Source of the DNA: DASRWI01 sp035654655
GTDB lineage: Bacteria > Bacteroidota > Ignavibacteria > Ignavibacteriales > Ignavibacteriaceae
Direction: 5' to 3'
DNA length: 64,000 nt
Assembly: GCA_035654655.1 (NCBI GenBank)
Contig: DASRWI010000021.1
Span: 124,001 to 188,000 of the forward strand
In this document: positions 52,332-61,126 of the stretch, piece after piece
How the letters are laid out: the number at the start of each line of letters is the position of its first letter
Position numbering within the stretch: position 1 is the stretch's first letter
Notes under the pieces: generated by a model
Database searches by the model: none
Seen by the model: the letters and a program-made list of their open reading frames with translations, nothing else
Told to the model about the DNA's origin: nothing
Position numbers and translations under genes: made by a program

Positions 52332-55300
52332 TGCTTGAGAAAATAATTTCAAAAATGCTGCATCAAAAAGGAATGACGATTTTTATTGCAGCAATCATTA
52401 TTGCCTTTGGTGTCTATGCATATATAACATTACCAATTGATGCTTTCCCTGATGTAACTAATGTACAAGTGGAAGTTGTTAGTCACGCTGATGGGCTTTC
52501 TGCTATTGAAATAGAACGTTCTGTAACTTATCCTCTTGAAATGTCATTACGTGGAATCCCCAACGTAAAACAAATGAGGTCTGTTACAAAATTTGGATTA
52601 TCAGTAATAACAATTGTTTTTGAAGATGATGTTGATATTTATTTCGCACGCCAGCTTGTTTTTGAAAGAATAGATGAAGCAAAAGATGATGTTCCTGAAG
52701 GTGTTGAAGTTGAAATGGGTCCTGTTGCAACTGTAATGGGAGAAATATATCAATTTACTTTAGAAGGAAATGTTCCTGCGGAACCTATTAAGAAAAAAGA
52801 ATATTTATCTGAACTTAGAACTTTAGAAGAATGGGTTGTAAGCCCTATTCTTAAGAGTGTTCGCGGAGTTAATGAAATAAATTCTTTTGGAGGATATTTC
52901 AAACAATACCAGGTTGTTGTATCACCCGAAAAACTTCTTAAGTATAATGTTACTGTTGATGATGTCTTTGCATCCATTGAAAATAATAATCAGAATGTTG
53001 GGGGAAATATAATTGAAAGACATTCTGAGCAGTATATAGTCAGAGGTGTAGGTTTAATTAAGCAAACTAATGATATAGAAAATGTTGTTTTAAAATCTTA
53101 TGGTGGTACTCCCGTTTATTTAAAAGATGTTGCAGAAGTAAAGATAGGCGAAGCAGTTCGCCAGGGTGCTGCAATGATAAACGGAAAAGAAGAAGCTGTT
53201 GGTGGAATTGTAATGATGCTAAAGGGTGAAAACAGCCGCGACGTTGTTGAGCAGGTTAAAAAGAAAGTTGAAGAAATAAATGATAATAATGTTCTTCCAA
53301 ATGGAATAAAAATAGTTCCATATTATGACCGTACTGACATTGTTGATGCAAGTGTTGGCACTGTTACAGAAGCTTTAATTGAAGGTGCTATCCTTGTTAT
53401 GATAGTTCTTTATCTTCTCTTAAGAAGTTTCAGAGGTTCATTTGTCGTTCTACTTGCATTGCCTCTATCTTTATTATCAACTTTTATTGTAATGAAGATA
53501 GTCGGATTAGGTGCAAACTTAATGTCTTTAGGTGGACTTGCAATTTCAATAGGAATGATAATCGATGCTACTATAATTCAAGTTGAAAATGTTCAACGCC
53601 ATCTTAGTGATAGTGGAAGTAATGATAAAAAATTATCTACAGTTCTTAAAGCAGTTCTTGAAGTAAGGAAGCCAAGTATATTCGGAGAATTAATAATAGC
53701 TATTACATTCATTCCAATTCTATCGCTTGAAGGAATTGAAGGAAAAATGTTTGGTCCGCTTGCCTTAACAGTAGCTATTGCATTGTTATCATCATTACTA
53801 CTTTCAATCTTTATCATACCTGTTCTTTGCGCAATGTTTCTTGAGCCTCAGGCAGAAAAAGAAAATAAAATAATGTTGTTTTTGAAAAAGCATTATTCTT
53901 CTGCGCTTGAATTCAGTATGAAAAAAAGAAAACTTATTCTATCAATTGCCGGAATATTTCTTCTATTATCTTTAATTATTATTCCAAATCTTGGAACAGA
54001 ATTTATTCCAATAATGGATGAAGGTTCTTTTGATATGGATGTTTCTTTGCTGCCGGGAGTTTCTCTCGATAAGGCAGTTGAAATAAACAAACTGGTTGGA
54101 GAGAAACTTAAAAAATTTCCTGAACTTCAAACTGTAGTTTCAAGAACAGGTCAAACAGGTGTTGCGCTTGATACCAGGGGTGTTGATAAAACTGGATACG
54201 TAGGTATTTTCCTTCCAAAGGAAGAATGGAAAAGTAATTTATCCCGTGAAGAACTTACCAATCAAATGCGTGAATCAATTGAAGAAATACCGGGAATTGG
54301 ATTTGGATTCAGTCAGCCTATACAATGCCGTATTGATGAAATAGTTGCAGGGACTAAAGCACAGCTCATTGTAAAATTATTTGGTGATGATATAAATATT
54401 TTAAAAACAAAAGCTGATGAAATAAATCGAGTTCTTTCCAGAGTTGAAGGTGTAACAGACCTTCAGACAGAAAAAATTTCAGGTCAGCCATATCTTACTG
54501 TTGAAATTGACAGAGCTAAAATTGCAAGATATGGATTGAATATTAAAGATGTTCAAAACATAATTGAAATTGCTGTTGCAGGAAAAACTGCATCTAAGTT
54601 TTATGAAGAAAATAGAAACTTTGATATAACAGTGAGATTACCTGAAGAAAATAGAAATTCAATCGAGACAATTGGTAATATCCTCGTGCCCGGTAATGAT
54701 GGTTCTAATATTCCTTTAAGCCAACTTTCAAACATTTCACTTACTGAAGGTCCTGTTCAAATAAGTCGAGAAGATGGCGTAAGAAGAATAGGAATTGAAA
54801 TGAACATCAGCGGCAGGGACATAGGAAGTTTTGTATCAGAAGCTAAAGAAAAAATAAAAGAAAAAGTTCAACTCTCTACAGGGTATTATTTAACCTGGGG
54901 TGGTCAGTTTGAAAATCAGCAAAGAGCAATGAATAAGTTAATGATTATTGGTCCTGTTGCTATTGGATTAATTCTGCTATTGTTGTTTGTAACATTCCGC
55001 TCATTAAGATTGGCAGCATTAGTACTTTCAAATCTTCCGTTTGCATTAATTGGCGGAGTATTTTCATTATGGATATCCGGACAATATTTATCAGTACCGG
55101 CTTCAGTCGGATTTATAGTCCTGTTTGGTGTTGCAGTATTGAATGGAGTAGTGTTGGTTTCTCATATTTCAGAATTAAGAAATGAAGAAGGAATGAATTT
55201 AGCAGATGCAATATTTAAAGGAAGTATGAATAGATTAAGACCTGTTTTAATGACAGCATCTATTGCTATTTTTAGTTTAATACCAATGCTATTTGCCGGC

Positions 55301-55429
55301 GGAGCAGGTTCTGAAATTCAAAAACCTCTTGCAACAGTAGTAGTAGGAGGATTGTTGACATCAACATTGTTAACTCTTCTTTTAATTCCATCAATGTACG
55401 GATGGTTTGAAAAAAGAGTAAATGATTAA
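52331..55429 (+). CDS. Heavy-metal RND pump, CzcA/CusA type
   Basis: 1032 residues with twelve membrane helices in two halves. The opening (TLPIDAFPDVTNVQVEVVS) and LAISIGMIIDATIIQVENV near 400 are HME-RND signatures; the second half has FGVAVLNGVVLVSHI, the matching motif. It exports divalent or monovalent metal ions using the proton gradient. Metal type is not settled by the visible sequence; the CDF gene nearby favours Zn/Co/Ni. Last gene of the coupled CzcCBA unit. Hairpins start 13 bases after its stop. Confidence 0.93.
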   Translation: MLEKIISKMLHQKGMTIFIAAIIIAFGVYAYITLPIDAFPDVTNVQVEVVSHADGLSAIEIERSVTYPLEMSLRGIPNVKQMRSVTKFGLSVITIVFEDDVDIYFARQLVFERIDEAKDDVPEGVEVEMGPVATVMGEIYQFTLEGNVPAEPIKKKEYLSELRTLEEWVVSPILKSVRGVNEINSFGGYFKQYQVVVSPEKLLKYNVTVDDVFASIENNNQNVGGNIIERHSEQYIVRGVGLIKQTNDIENVVLKSYGGTPVYLKDVAEVKIGEAVRQGAAMINGKEEAVGGIVMMLKGENSRDVVEQVKKKVEEINDNNVLPNGIKIVPYYDRTDIVDASVGTVTEALIEGAILVMIVLYLLLRSFRGSFVVLLALPLSLLSTFIVMKIVGLGANLMSLGGLAISIGMIIDATIIQVENVQRHLSDSGSNDKKLSTVLKAVLEVRKPSIFGELIIAITFIPILSLEGIEGKMFGPLALTVAIALLSSLLLSIFIIPVLCAMFLEPQAEKENKIMLFLKKHYSSALEFSMKKRKLILSIAGIFLLLSLIIIPNLGTEFIPIMDEGSFDMDVSLLPGVSLDKAVEINKLVGEKLKKFPELQTVVSRTGQTGVALDTRGVDKTGYVGIFLPKEEWKSNLSREELTNQMRESIEEIPGIGFGFSQPIQCRIDEIVAGTKAQLIVKLFGDDINILKTKADEINRVLSRVEGVTDLQTEKISGQPYLTVEIDRAKIARYGLNIKDVQNIIEIAVAGKTASKFYEENRNFDITVRLPEENRNSIETIGNILVPGNDGSNIPLSQLSNISLTEGPVQISREDGVRRIGIEMNISGRDIGSFVSEAKEKIKEKVQLSTGYYLTWGGQFENQQRAMNKLMIIGPVAIGLILLLLFVTFRSLRLAALVLSNLPFALIGGVFSLWISGQYLSVPASVGFIVLFGVAVLNGVVLVSHISELRNEEGMNLADAIFKGSMNRLRPVLMTASIAIFSLIPMLFAGGAGSEIQKPLATVVVGGLLTSTLLTLLLIPSMYGWFEKRVND

Positions 55430-55440
55430 ATTTAACTCAT

Positions 55441-55987
55441 AGAGCCGCCCCTTCAGGGCTCAATTTGCTTTTATTATATACCCTTAGCTTACGCTAAGGG
55501 CTATTTATGGAATAGCACCTTCGGTGCAGATAAAAATTTATTTGAAACATCGAAGATGCTAATCTATAATTAGCTCGAATGTAAACTTGGGAAAAATAAA
55601 ATGAGGTTTTGTATCAAGCATCGAAGATGCTTATCCATTATTAGCCCCGATGTAAACTCGGGAAAAAAAATGAGGTGTTATATAAAGCATCGAAGATGCT
55701 TATCCATTATTAGCCCCGATGTAAACTCGGGGAAAAATAAAATTAAGTTTGGCTTACAACATTGGAGATGCTAATCTATAATTAGCTCGAATGTAAACTT
55801 GGGTAAAAATAAAATTAAGTTTTGTATAAAACATCGAAGATACTACTCTATTATTAGCCTTGGATGTAAACTTGGGGAAAGATAAAATGAGGTTTTGTAT
55901 CAAGCATCGAAGATGCTTATCCATTATTAGCCCCGAGTGTAAACTCGGGGTATAAATAGAATAAAAATATCGCTCTGGAGGAGCGAT
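55441..55987 (+). repeat. Hairpin cluster with six tandem units of about 71 bp
   Basis: Starts with CCCTTAGC-TTAC-GCTAAGGG (55481-55500) and GCACC-TTC-GGTGC (55515-55527). Six units then begin at 55548, 55619, 55688, 55760, 55832 and 55905, each with GCATC-GAA-GATGC and a second stem of CCCCGAG-TGTAAA-CTCGGGG type. The cluster ends with ATCGCTC-TGGAG-GAGCGAT (55969-55987). Variant units keep the second stem with G-U pairs only on the plus strand. It occupies the whole 653-base gap between czcA and the CDF gene; no protein gene is present. Confidence 0.8.
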
Positions 55988-56082
55988 TCTAAGAAAGTGA
56001 AATTCATCATAAAAACTTTCAAAAACAAATTTGCTTCTCATTTATAAATTATTAATCTTACAGTTAATAAAGCTTAATAATT

Positions 56083-56985
56083 ATGGCACATACACATAAT
56101 AATCATACTACAGAAGCAATAAACTACAGCAAAGTTTTTAGTTTAGGTATTGCATTAAATGTTGCATATATAATAGTTGAAGTTGTTTATGGACTGCTTG
56201 TAAACTCAATGGCTCTTATTGCAGATGCCGGACATAATTTCAGCGATGTACTTGGATTGCTGCTTGCCTGGGGAGGTGCTTATCTTGCCCGAACTGCAGT
56301 TACCAAAAACAGAACCTACGGATTAAGAAAATCAACAATTTTAGCTGCTCTCTTTAATGCAATAATTTTGTTAATCGCTGTTGGTGCCATATCTATTGAA
56401 GCTATACGAAAGTTGTTCAATCCCGAACCAATTGGCGGCACTACTATGATGATAGTTGCAGGCATAGGAGTAGTTGTAAATACATTAACTGCACTTTTAT
56501 TTTTGAAGGGGAGAGATAAAGATTTAAACATTAAAGGTGCCTTCCTTCATATGGCTGCAGATGCCGGAGTTTCACTTGGAGTTGTGGCAGCAGGATTTTT
56601 AATAAACCTTACCGACTATTATCTTCTTGATCCCATAATAAGTTTTGTTATTGTTATTGTAATTACAATTGGCACCTGGAGTTTACTGAAGGATTCACTT
56701 AACCTTTCAATGGATGCTGTACCAAATCATATAAATGTAGAAGAAGTTGAAAAATTCTTAAGCCAAATAAATGGAGTTACTGAAGTACACGACCTTCACA
56801 TCTGGGCAATGAGCACTACTGAAATTGCTTTAACTGTACACCTTGTAATTCCTGATGGACAGACAGATGATAAATTCCTTGGAAAAATTTGCGAGCAGCT
56901 GAATCATAAATTTGAAATAGAACATTCAACTATACAGATAGAAAAGAACGCACAAAGTGCCAGCTGCGAAGCAGGGAATGTATAA
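56083..56985 (+). CDS. Cation diffusion facilitator, CzcD-like
   Basis: 300 residues, six membrane helices. The His-rich start HTHNNH, metal-site motifs ALIADAGHNFSD and HMAADAG (two HXXXD sites, helices 2 and 5), and a C-terminal cytoplasmic ferredoxin-like domain (VHDLHIWAMSTTEIALTVHLVI) define the CDF family. It exports Zn2+, Co2+ or Cd2+ to the periplasm in exchange for protons, where the CzcCBA pump can take them. Same strand as CzcCBA; the hairpin array lies between them. Confidence 0.93.
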   Translation: MAHTHNNHTTEAINYSKVFSLGIALNVAYIIVEVVYGLLVNSMALIADAGHNFSDVLGLLLAWGGAYLARTAVTKNRTYGLRKSTILAALFNAIILLIAVGAISIEAIRKLFNPEPIGGTTMMIVAGIGVVVNTLTALLFLKGRDKDLNIKGAFLHMAADAGVSLGVVAAGFLINLTDYYLLDPIISFVIVIVITIGTWSLLKDSLNLSMDAVPNHINVEEVEKFLSQINGVTEVHDLHIWAMSTTEIALTVHLVIPDGQTDDKFLGKICEQLNHKFEIEHSTIQIEKNAQSASCEAGNV

Positions 56986-57010
56986 AAAAATTTAATACTC
57001 ATTATTAACT

Positions 57011-58775
57011 TCTTGCAATTAATAAAAATAAGTTTTAACATTGTATTGAAAATGTATCAAGGGTTAGGGAAAAGAATTTCTTGTATTTAGATTTTATGTA
57101 AGCGAAGTTATTAAAATCTTTAATTTATTTTTATAATGGGATTATATTGCTTAATTAAAGCAAATCTGTTCGAATTTCCTACTCTCTTTCAATCCTCAAA
57201 GATCTTAAGAGCTATTTATTTTGATGATACCTAGTTTATTAAATTATTTATTTATCTATAATTTAAAATTTAGGAGTTACATTGAAACTAATCAATCTTA
57301 TTATAAATTCTTTATTCAAAACACTATTTATAGTATTTATCATTGCATCTTTTTATCCAACTACTGCTCAAGATAGTAGTTTAGTAATAAATGATAGTTC
57401 AAAAGATTCTATTAAAGTTGAATCTCTTAAGGAAGAAAACATTATCTTTTTAGAACTAGTAGGAAATGGATTAGGGATTTCCTTAAATTATGAAAGGTTT
57501 GTTTCAGAGTATTTTTCAATTAGGATTGGAATTGGCCATGTATTTATGACTTTAACAAGTTATCCTATTATGGTTAATTATAATATTCCCAATATACCTA
57601 TTGAAATAGGAATTGGTTTTATAACTTATAATGGTTTACCTCCTTATAATACCTCCCGTGAAGCAAAAAGATTACTCCTAGGAACATCGATAGGCTTTAA
57701 AAGAATAAACAAAAATTTCATGTTTAAGGCGACTTTAAATCCATATTATAATTATGATAACAAATTTACATTTTGGGCTGGCTTAAGTGCTGGCATTGCA
57801 TTTTAAAAGGGAAAAACAATGAAAAAAATGTTTTATTTAATTTTAATTTTTACTACTTCAATATATTCTTATACTGAAAATACTCACCAGTGGTTAACTA
57901 TTCAATCATACTATTTATTAAAAAAGAATTTAGGTTTAGATATTAATACCTTAAATACTCATTTACATATCGATTATAGTCTAGATGAAGGTGGGGCTTG
58001 GCAAGTTCCTTATATTACAAGGGGAGCAAATCTCGAAGATAGAATAGACCCAGTATATAATTACTGCTTAAGTAATCCACCGAAAATATATGGGGATGCC
58101 ATATTATCTGTGCTTTTATCAGGTCCTATACTTGGCTCTATTGTTCAGGCATTTACAGGATGGCCATCTGATTTTTTCGTAAGCACAACTCATTTTTGGA
58201 ATCCTGATTTGGGAGATGATCTTAGCACAAAAATGCATGCAGAAACCCCAAATGATGATTTTTATATAAAAATCCCAAATGCATATAAAAAGTTTTTAAA
58301 TTATGCAAATGGTGATTATGATTTAAGTGTAAACTTAGTTCTTTATGGATTCCCAACAAATTCTGATGGTAGTGGAAGTTGTGCAACACAAAGAGCTATT
58401 GTGACTTTTAGGTACAATACTCTTCCTGGTCTTTATAATACAAGACAATTATATGTAACAAAAATAACTTGGTTATCAGGTGAACAGACTATTTATAATT
58501 CTCCAATTCTTTTTACCTCTAATTATTGGTCGTCTTTAAATAATTCCACTCATTCCAACTTTATTGATTGTATAATTTATGAAACTTTAGGACGAATGTG
58601 CCATTTATTACAAGATATGAGCGTACCTGCTCATACAAAGGTTGATGAACATGGACCCTATTCTCCAACTGAAATGCCTGGAGTTAGACCCTCTGGTGAT
58701 TCTTATGAATACTTTATGGCTGATGATAGATATTGGACATCTGATTTGGTCAATAATTTAGTTGGTCCAATGGTT
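57011..58775 (+). repeat. Tandem duplication, copy A
   Basis: Corresponds to 59381-61126 (copy B), about 2.37 kb apart. The shared part covers the leader, the barrel gene and the N-terminal part of the phospholipase-like gene. Identity is patchy: leader, signal peptides and several coding blocks are near-identical, while the barrel middle and a patch near 58065-58180 differ strongly. Confidence 0.88.
57282..57806 (+). CDS. Small outer-membrane beta-barrel protein, copy A
   Basis: 174 residues, TTG start with AGGAG seven bases upstream, identical to copy B. Signal peptide ending at about 30 (SFYPTTAQ), a Ser/Lys/Asp-rich linker, then alternating strands (IIFLELVGNGLGISLNYERF, FSIRIGIGHVFM) and a terminal phenylalanine, the pattern of a small outer-membrane barrel. 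Paralogue of 59653-60186 with about half of residues shared. It starts 13 bases before the phospholipase-like gene and is probably cotranscribed. Function unknown. Confidence 0.75.
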   Translation: MKLINLIINSLFKTLFIVFIIASFYPTTAQDSSLVINDSSKDSIKVESLKEENIIFLELVGNGLGISLNYERFVSEYFSIRIGIGHVFMTLTSYPIMVNYNIPNIPIEIGIGFITYNGLPPYNTSREAKRLLLGTSIGFKRINKNFMFKATLNPYYNYDNKFTFWAGLSAGIAF

Positions 58776-59315
58776 GCAGTTGATTTTTATTCCGATGAAA
58801 GAAGTTCTTATACTGAAGAATTATTTTGGAGATTAGTTACTTCAAATAAAAAAGGGGGACATATAGAATTCCCTAACCACGAAAAGCTTGAAGTAATAAG
58901 AAAAGGTTCAGCAAGTGGAAGAATCCTTGGCGGCAATTTAGCTTTGCTTACTTCTATTATGGGAACAGAATTTATACCTGATTTAAAAGATAAAATTTTA
59001 ATGTTGGAAGATGTAGGTGAAGCTCCTTATCGTTTAGACAGGATGCTAAATCAATTAAAGCTTGCAGGGATTTTAAAGAATGCTAAAGGTGTTTTACTTG
59101 GTGCATTCACTGAATGCGTTGAAAAAGACCCTGAGACAAAAACTTTAACATTAGGTGAAATAATTGAACATTATTTCTGCGATTTGAAAGTGCCGATTGT
59201 TTATAATTTCCAACACGGACATATTACTCACAATATAACTATTCCGTGGGGCATTGAAGTTCATTTCAACGCCCTAAAGAATTCTTTAGAATATTTAGAG
59301 AATGCGGTTGTTTAG
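57819..59315 (+). CDS. Chimeric gene: zinc-phospholipase-like N-terminus fused to S66 carboxypeptidase C-terminus
   Basis: 498 residues. Residues 1-316 match the first part of the 1144-residue protein at 60200-63634: signal peptide, THQWL, TRGANLEDRID, TTHFWNPD, and the zinc site CHLLQDMSVPAH with a following DSYEYF, as in zinc-dependent phospholipase C/S1-P1-type enzymes. From GPMVAVDF on, the sequence becomes the C-terminal half of a muramoyltetrapeptide (LD-) carboxypeptidase: RILGGNLALLTS, ILMLEDVGEAPYRLDRML, QHGHITHN. The S66 serine is missing, as it lies in the absent half. The T9SS tail is lost too. Probably a deletion fusion or an assembly join. Confidence 0.8.
   Translation: MKKMFYLILIFTTSIYSYTENTHQWLTIQSYYLLKKNLGLDINTLNTHLHIDYSLDEGGAWQVPYITRGANLEDRIDPVYNYCLSNPPKIYGDAILSVLLSGPILGSIVQAFTGWPSDFFVSTTHFWNPDLGDDLSTKMHAETPNDDFYIKIPNAYKKFLNYANGDYDLSVNLVLYGFPTNSDGSGSCATQRAIVTFRYNTLPGLYNTRQLYVTKITWLSGEQTIYNSPILFTSNYWSSLNNSTHSNFIDCIIYETLGRMCHLLQDMSVPAHTKVDEHGPYSPTEMPGVRPSGDSYEYFMADDRYWTSDLVNNLVGPMVAVDFYSDERSSYTEELFWRLVTSNKKGGHIEFPNHEKLEVIRKGSASGRILGGNLALLTSIMGTEFIPDLKDKILMLEDVGEAPYRLDRMLNQLKLAGILKNAKGVLLGAFTECVEKDPETKTLTLGEIIEHYFCDLKVPIVYNFQHGHITHNITIPWGIEVHFNALKNSLEYLENAVV
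58764..59315 (+). pseudogene. C-terminal fragment of S66 LD-carboxypeptidase
   Basis: The 3' 184 codons of the chimeric gene. In S66 enzymes such as LdcA this half supplies the Glu (LEDVGE) and His (GHITHN) of the catalytic triad; the Ser sits in the N-terminal half, which is not found anywhere in the window. On its own the fragment cannot be active. Confidence 0.78.
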
Positions 59316-59652
59316 TCAGCTAAAAGTTTTTTAACTTCAGCTTTTATATAACCCCGTTCTCAAGAATTTTTTTATTGTTCTCTTGCAATTAGTAAAAACT
59401 AATCTTAATATTGTATTGAAAATGTATCAAGGGTTAGGGAAAAGAATTTCTTGTATTTAGATTTTATGTAAAGGGAAGTTTTTAAAATCTATAATTAATT
59501 TTTATAATGGGATTATATCGCTTAATTAAAGCAAATCTGTTCGCATTTTCTACTCTCTTTAAATCCTCAAAGATCTTAAGAGCTATTTATTTTGATGATA
59601 CCTAGTTTATTAAATTATTTATTTATCTATAATTTAAAATTTAGGAGTTACA
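59316..59652. other. 337-base gap, leader of the duplicated unit
   Basis: Bases 59381-59652 match 57011-57281 closely, including GTATCAAGGGTTAGGGAAAAG and a block ending in the TTAGGAGTT ribosome site. No protein gene or hairpin. Its conservation suggests promoter or leader function. The first 65 bases are the 3' flank of the carboxypeptidase fragment. Confidence 0.6.
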
Positions 59653-61126
59653 TTGAAACTAATCAATCTTATTATAAATTCTTTATACAAAACACTATTT
59701 ATAGTATTCATCATTTTATCTTTTTATCCAACTACTGCTCAAGATAGTGGCTTTGTTTTAAAAGATAGTACGCAAGATTCTAATAAAATTGAATTGAACA
59801 AAGAAAAAAACATTATTTTTTTAGAATTAGCAGGTAATGGACTTGCGTTTTCAATTAATTATGAAAGATTTATTTCTAAAGTATTATCTCTTAGAATTGG
59901 TATAGGGACAGCAGGAATGATACTTAAATGTTATCCATTCTTGATAAATTATAATTTTGAAAATGCACCTATAGAATTAGGTTTAGGTATAGTCCCTTAT
60001 TCACATGGCTATTGGCATAATGTACCAGAGACAGTCACTTCACTTAAGTATTTATTAACTAGTACAATTGGTTTTAAGAGAATTAATAAAAACTTTATGT
60101 TTAAGGCAACCTTTAATCCTTATTTTAGTACTGAAAATAAACGTTTTACATTTTATGCAGGTTTAAGTATCGGCATAGCATTTTAAAAAGGGAAAAACAA
60201 TGAAAAGAATATTTTATATAATTTTAATTTTTACTACTTCAATATATTCTTATGATGAAAATACTCATCAGTGGTTAACTATTCAATCATACTATTTATT
60301 AAAAAAGAATTTAGGTCTAGATATTAATGCTTTAAATACTCATTTACATATCGATTATAGTGTAGATGAAGGTGGGGCTTGGCAAGTTCCTTATATTACA
60401 AGGGGAGCAAATCTCGAAGATAGAATAGACCCAGTTTATAATTATTCATTTCGAAATCCTCCTCGTATGTTCGGTGATGCTGCCTTAGAAGTTGAATTAT
60501 TATCAGAAGTTGTAATTTCAATCGCCGATGATTTTTATGATGTACCAGATTGGTTTGTTAGTACAACTCATTTTTGGAATCCAGATTTAGGAGACAATCA
60601 AAACTCAATAATGCATGCAAAAACGTTTTTTAGAGACTTTTTTATATTTATTCCCAATGCTTATAAAAAATGCCAAGCTTATGTAAATGGTGATTATGAT
60701 TTAAGTGTAAATTTAGTCCTTTATGGATTCCCAACTAATTCTGATGGTAGTGGAAGTTGTGCAACACAAAGAGCTATTGTGACTTTTAGGTACAATACTC
60801 TTCCTGGTCTTTATAATACAAGACAATTATATGTAACTAAGGTAACTTGGTTAACAGGGGAACAAACTATTTATAATTCTCCAATTCTTTTTACATCTAA
60901 TTATTGGTCTTCATTAAATAATTCTACTCATTCCAACTTCATTGATTGCATAATTTATGAAACCTTAGGCCGAATGTGCCATTTATTACAAGATATGAGT
61001 GTACCTGCACATTCTAAAATAGACGAACATAGCAGTATGTCGAATGGGGATTCTTATGAATCATATATGAAAAATGACAGATATTGGACATCTGATTTGG
61101 TCAATAATTTAGTTGGTCCGATGGTT
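59381..61126 (+). repeat. Tandem duplication, copy B
   Basis: Counterpart of 57011-58775. This copy is followed by the intact long gene, so it shows the ancestral arrangement: barrel gene, then full-length T9SS phospholipase-like gene. Confidence 0.88.
59653..60186 (+). CDS. Small outer-membrane beta-barrel protein, copy B
   Basis: 177 residues, TTG start with AGGAG. Nearly the same signal peptide as copy A, then LELAGNGLAFSINYERF and the C-terminal GFKRINKNFMFKATFNPYF block shared, but the central strands and loops differ. Ends in phenylalanine. It precedes the long phospholipase-like gene by 13 bases. The faster change in the middle fits exposed loops. Function unknown; a partner for export or attachment of the downstream protein is possible. 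Confidence 0.75.
   Translation: MKLINLIINSLYKTLFIVFIILSFYPTTAQDSGFVLKDSTQDSNKIELNKEKNIIFLELAGNGLAFSINYERFISKVLSLRIGIGTAGMILKCYPFLINYNFENAPIELGLGIVPYSHGYWHNVPETVTSLKYLLTSTIGFKRINKNFMFKATFNPYFSTENKRFTFYAGLSIGIAF

Noticed and set aside
55548..55960. CRISPR array
   Set aside because: Units are similar along their whole length, with no unique spacers, and no cas genes are present.
55754..56041. Minus-strand 95-codon frame
   Set aside because: It is a translation of the hairpin array and the CDF leader; repeated peptide blocks follow the DNA repeat.
57819..59315. Chimeric protein as a genuine two-domain enzyme
   Set aside because: The S66 part lacks its nucleophile and the N-terminal half of its fold, and the intact paralogue shows a different C-terminus; kept as a probable fusion or assembly join instead.
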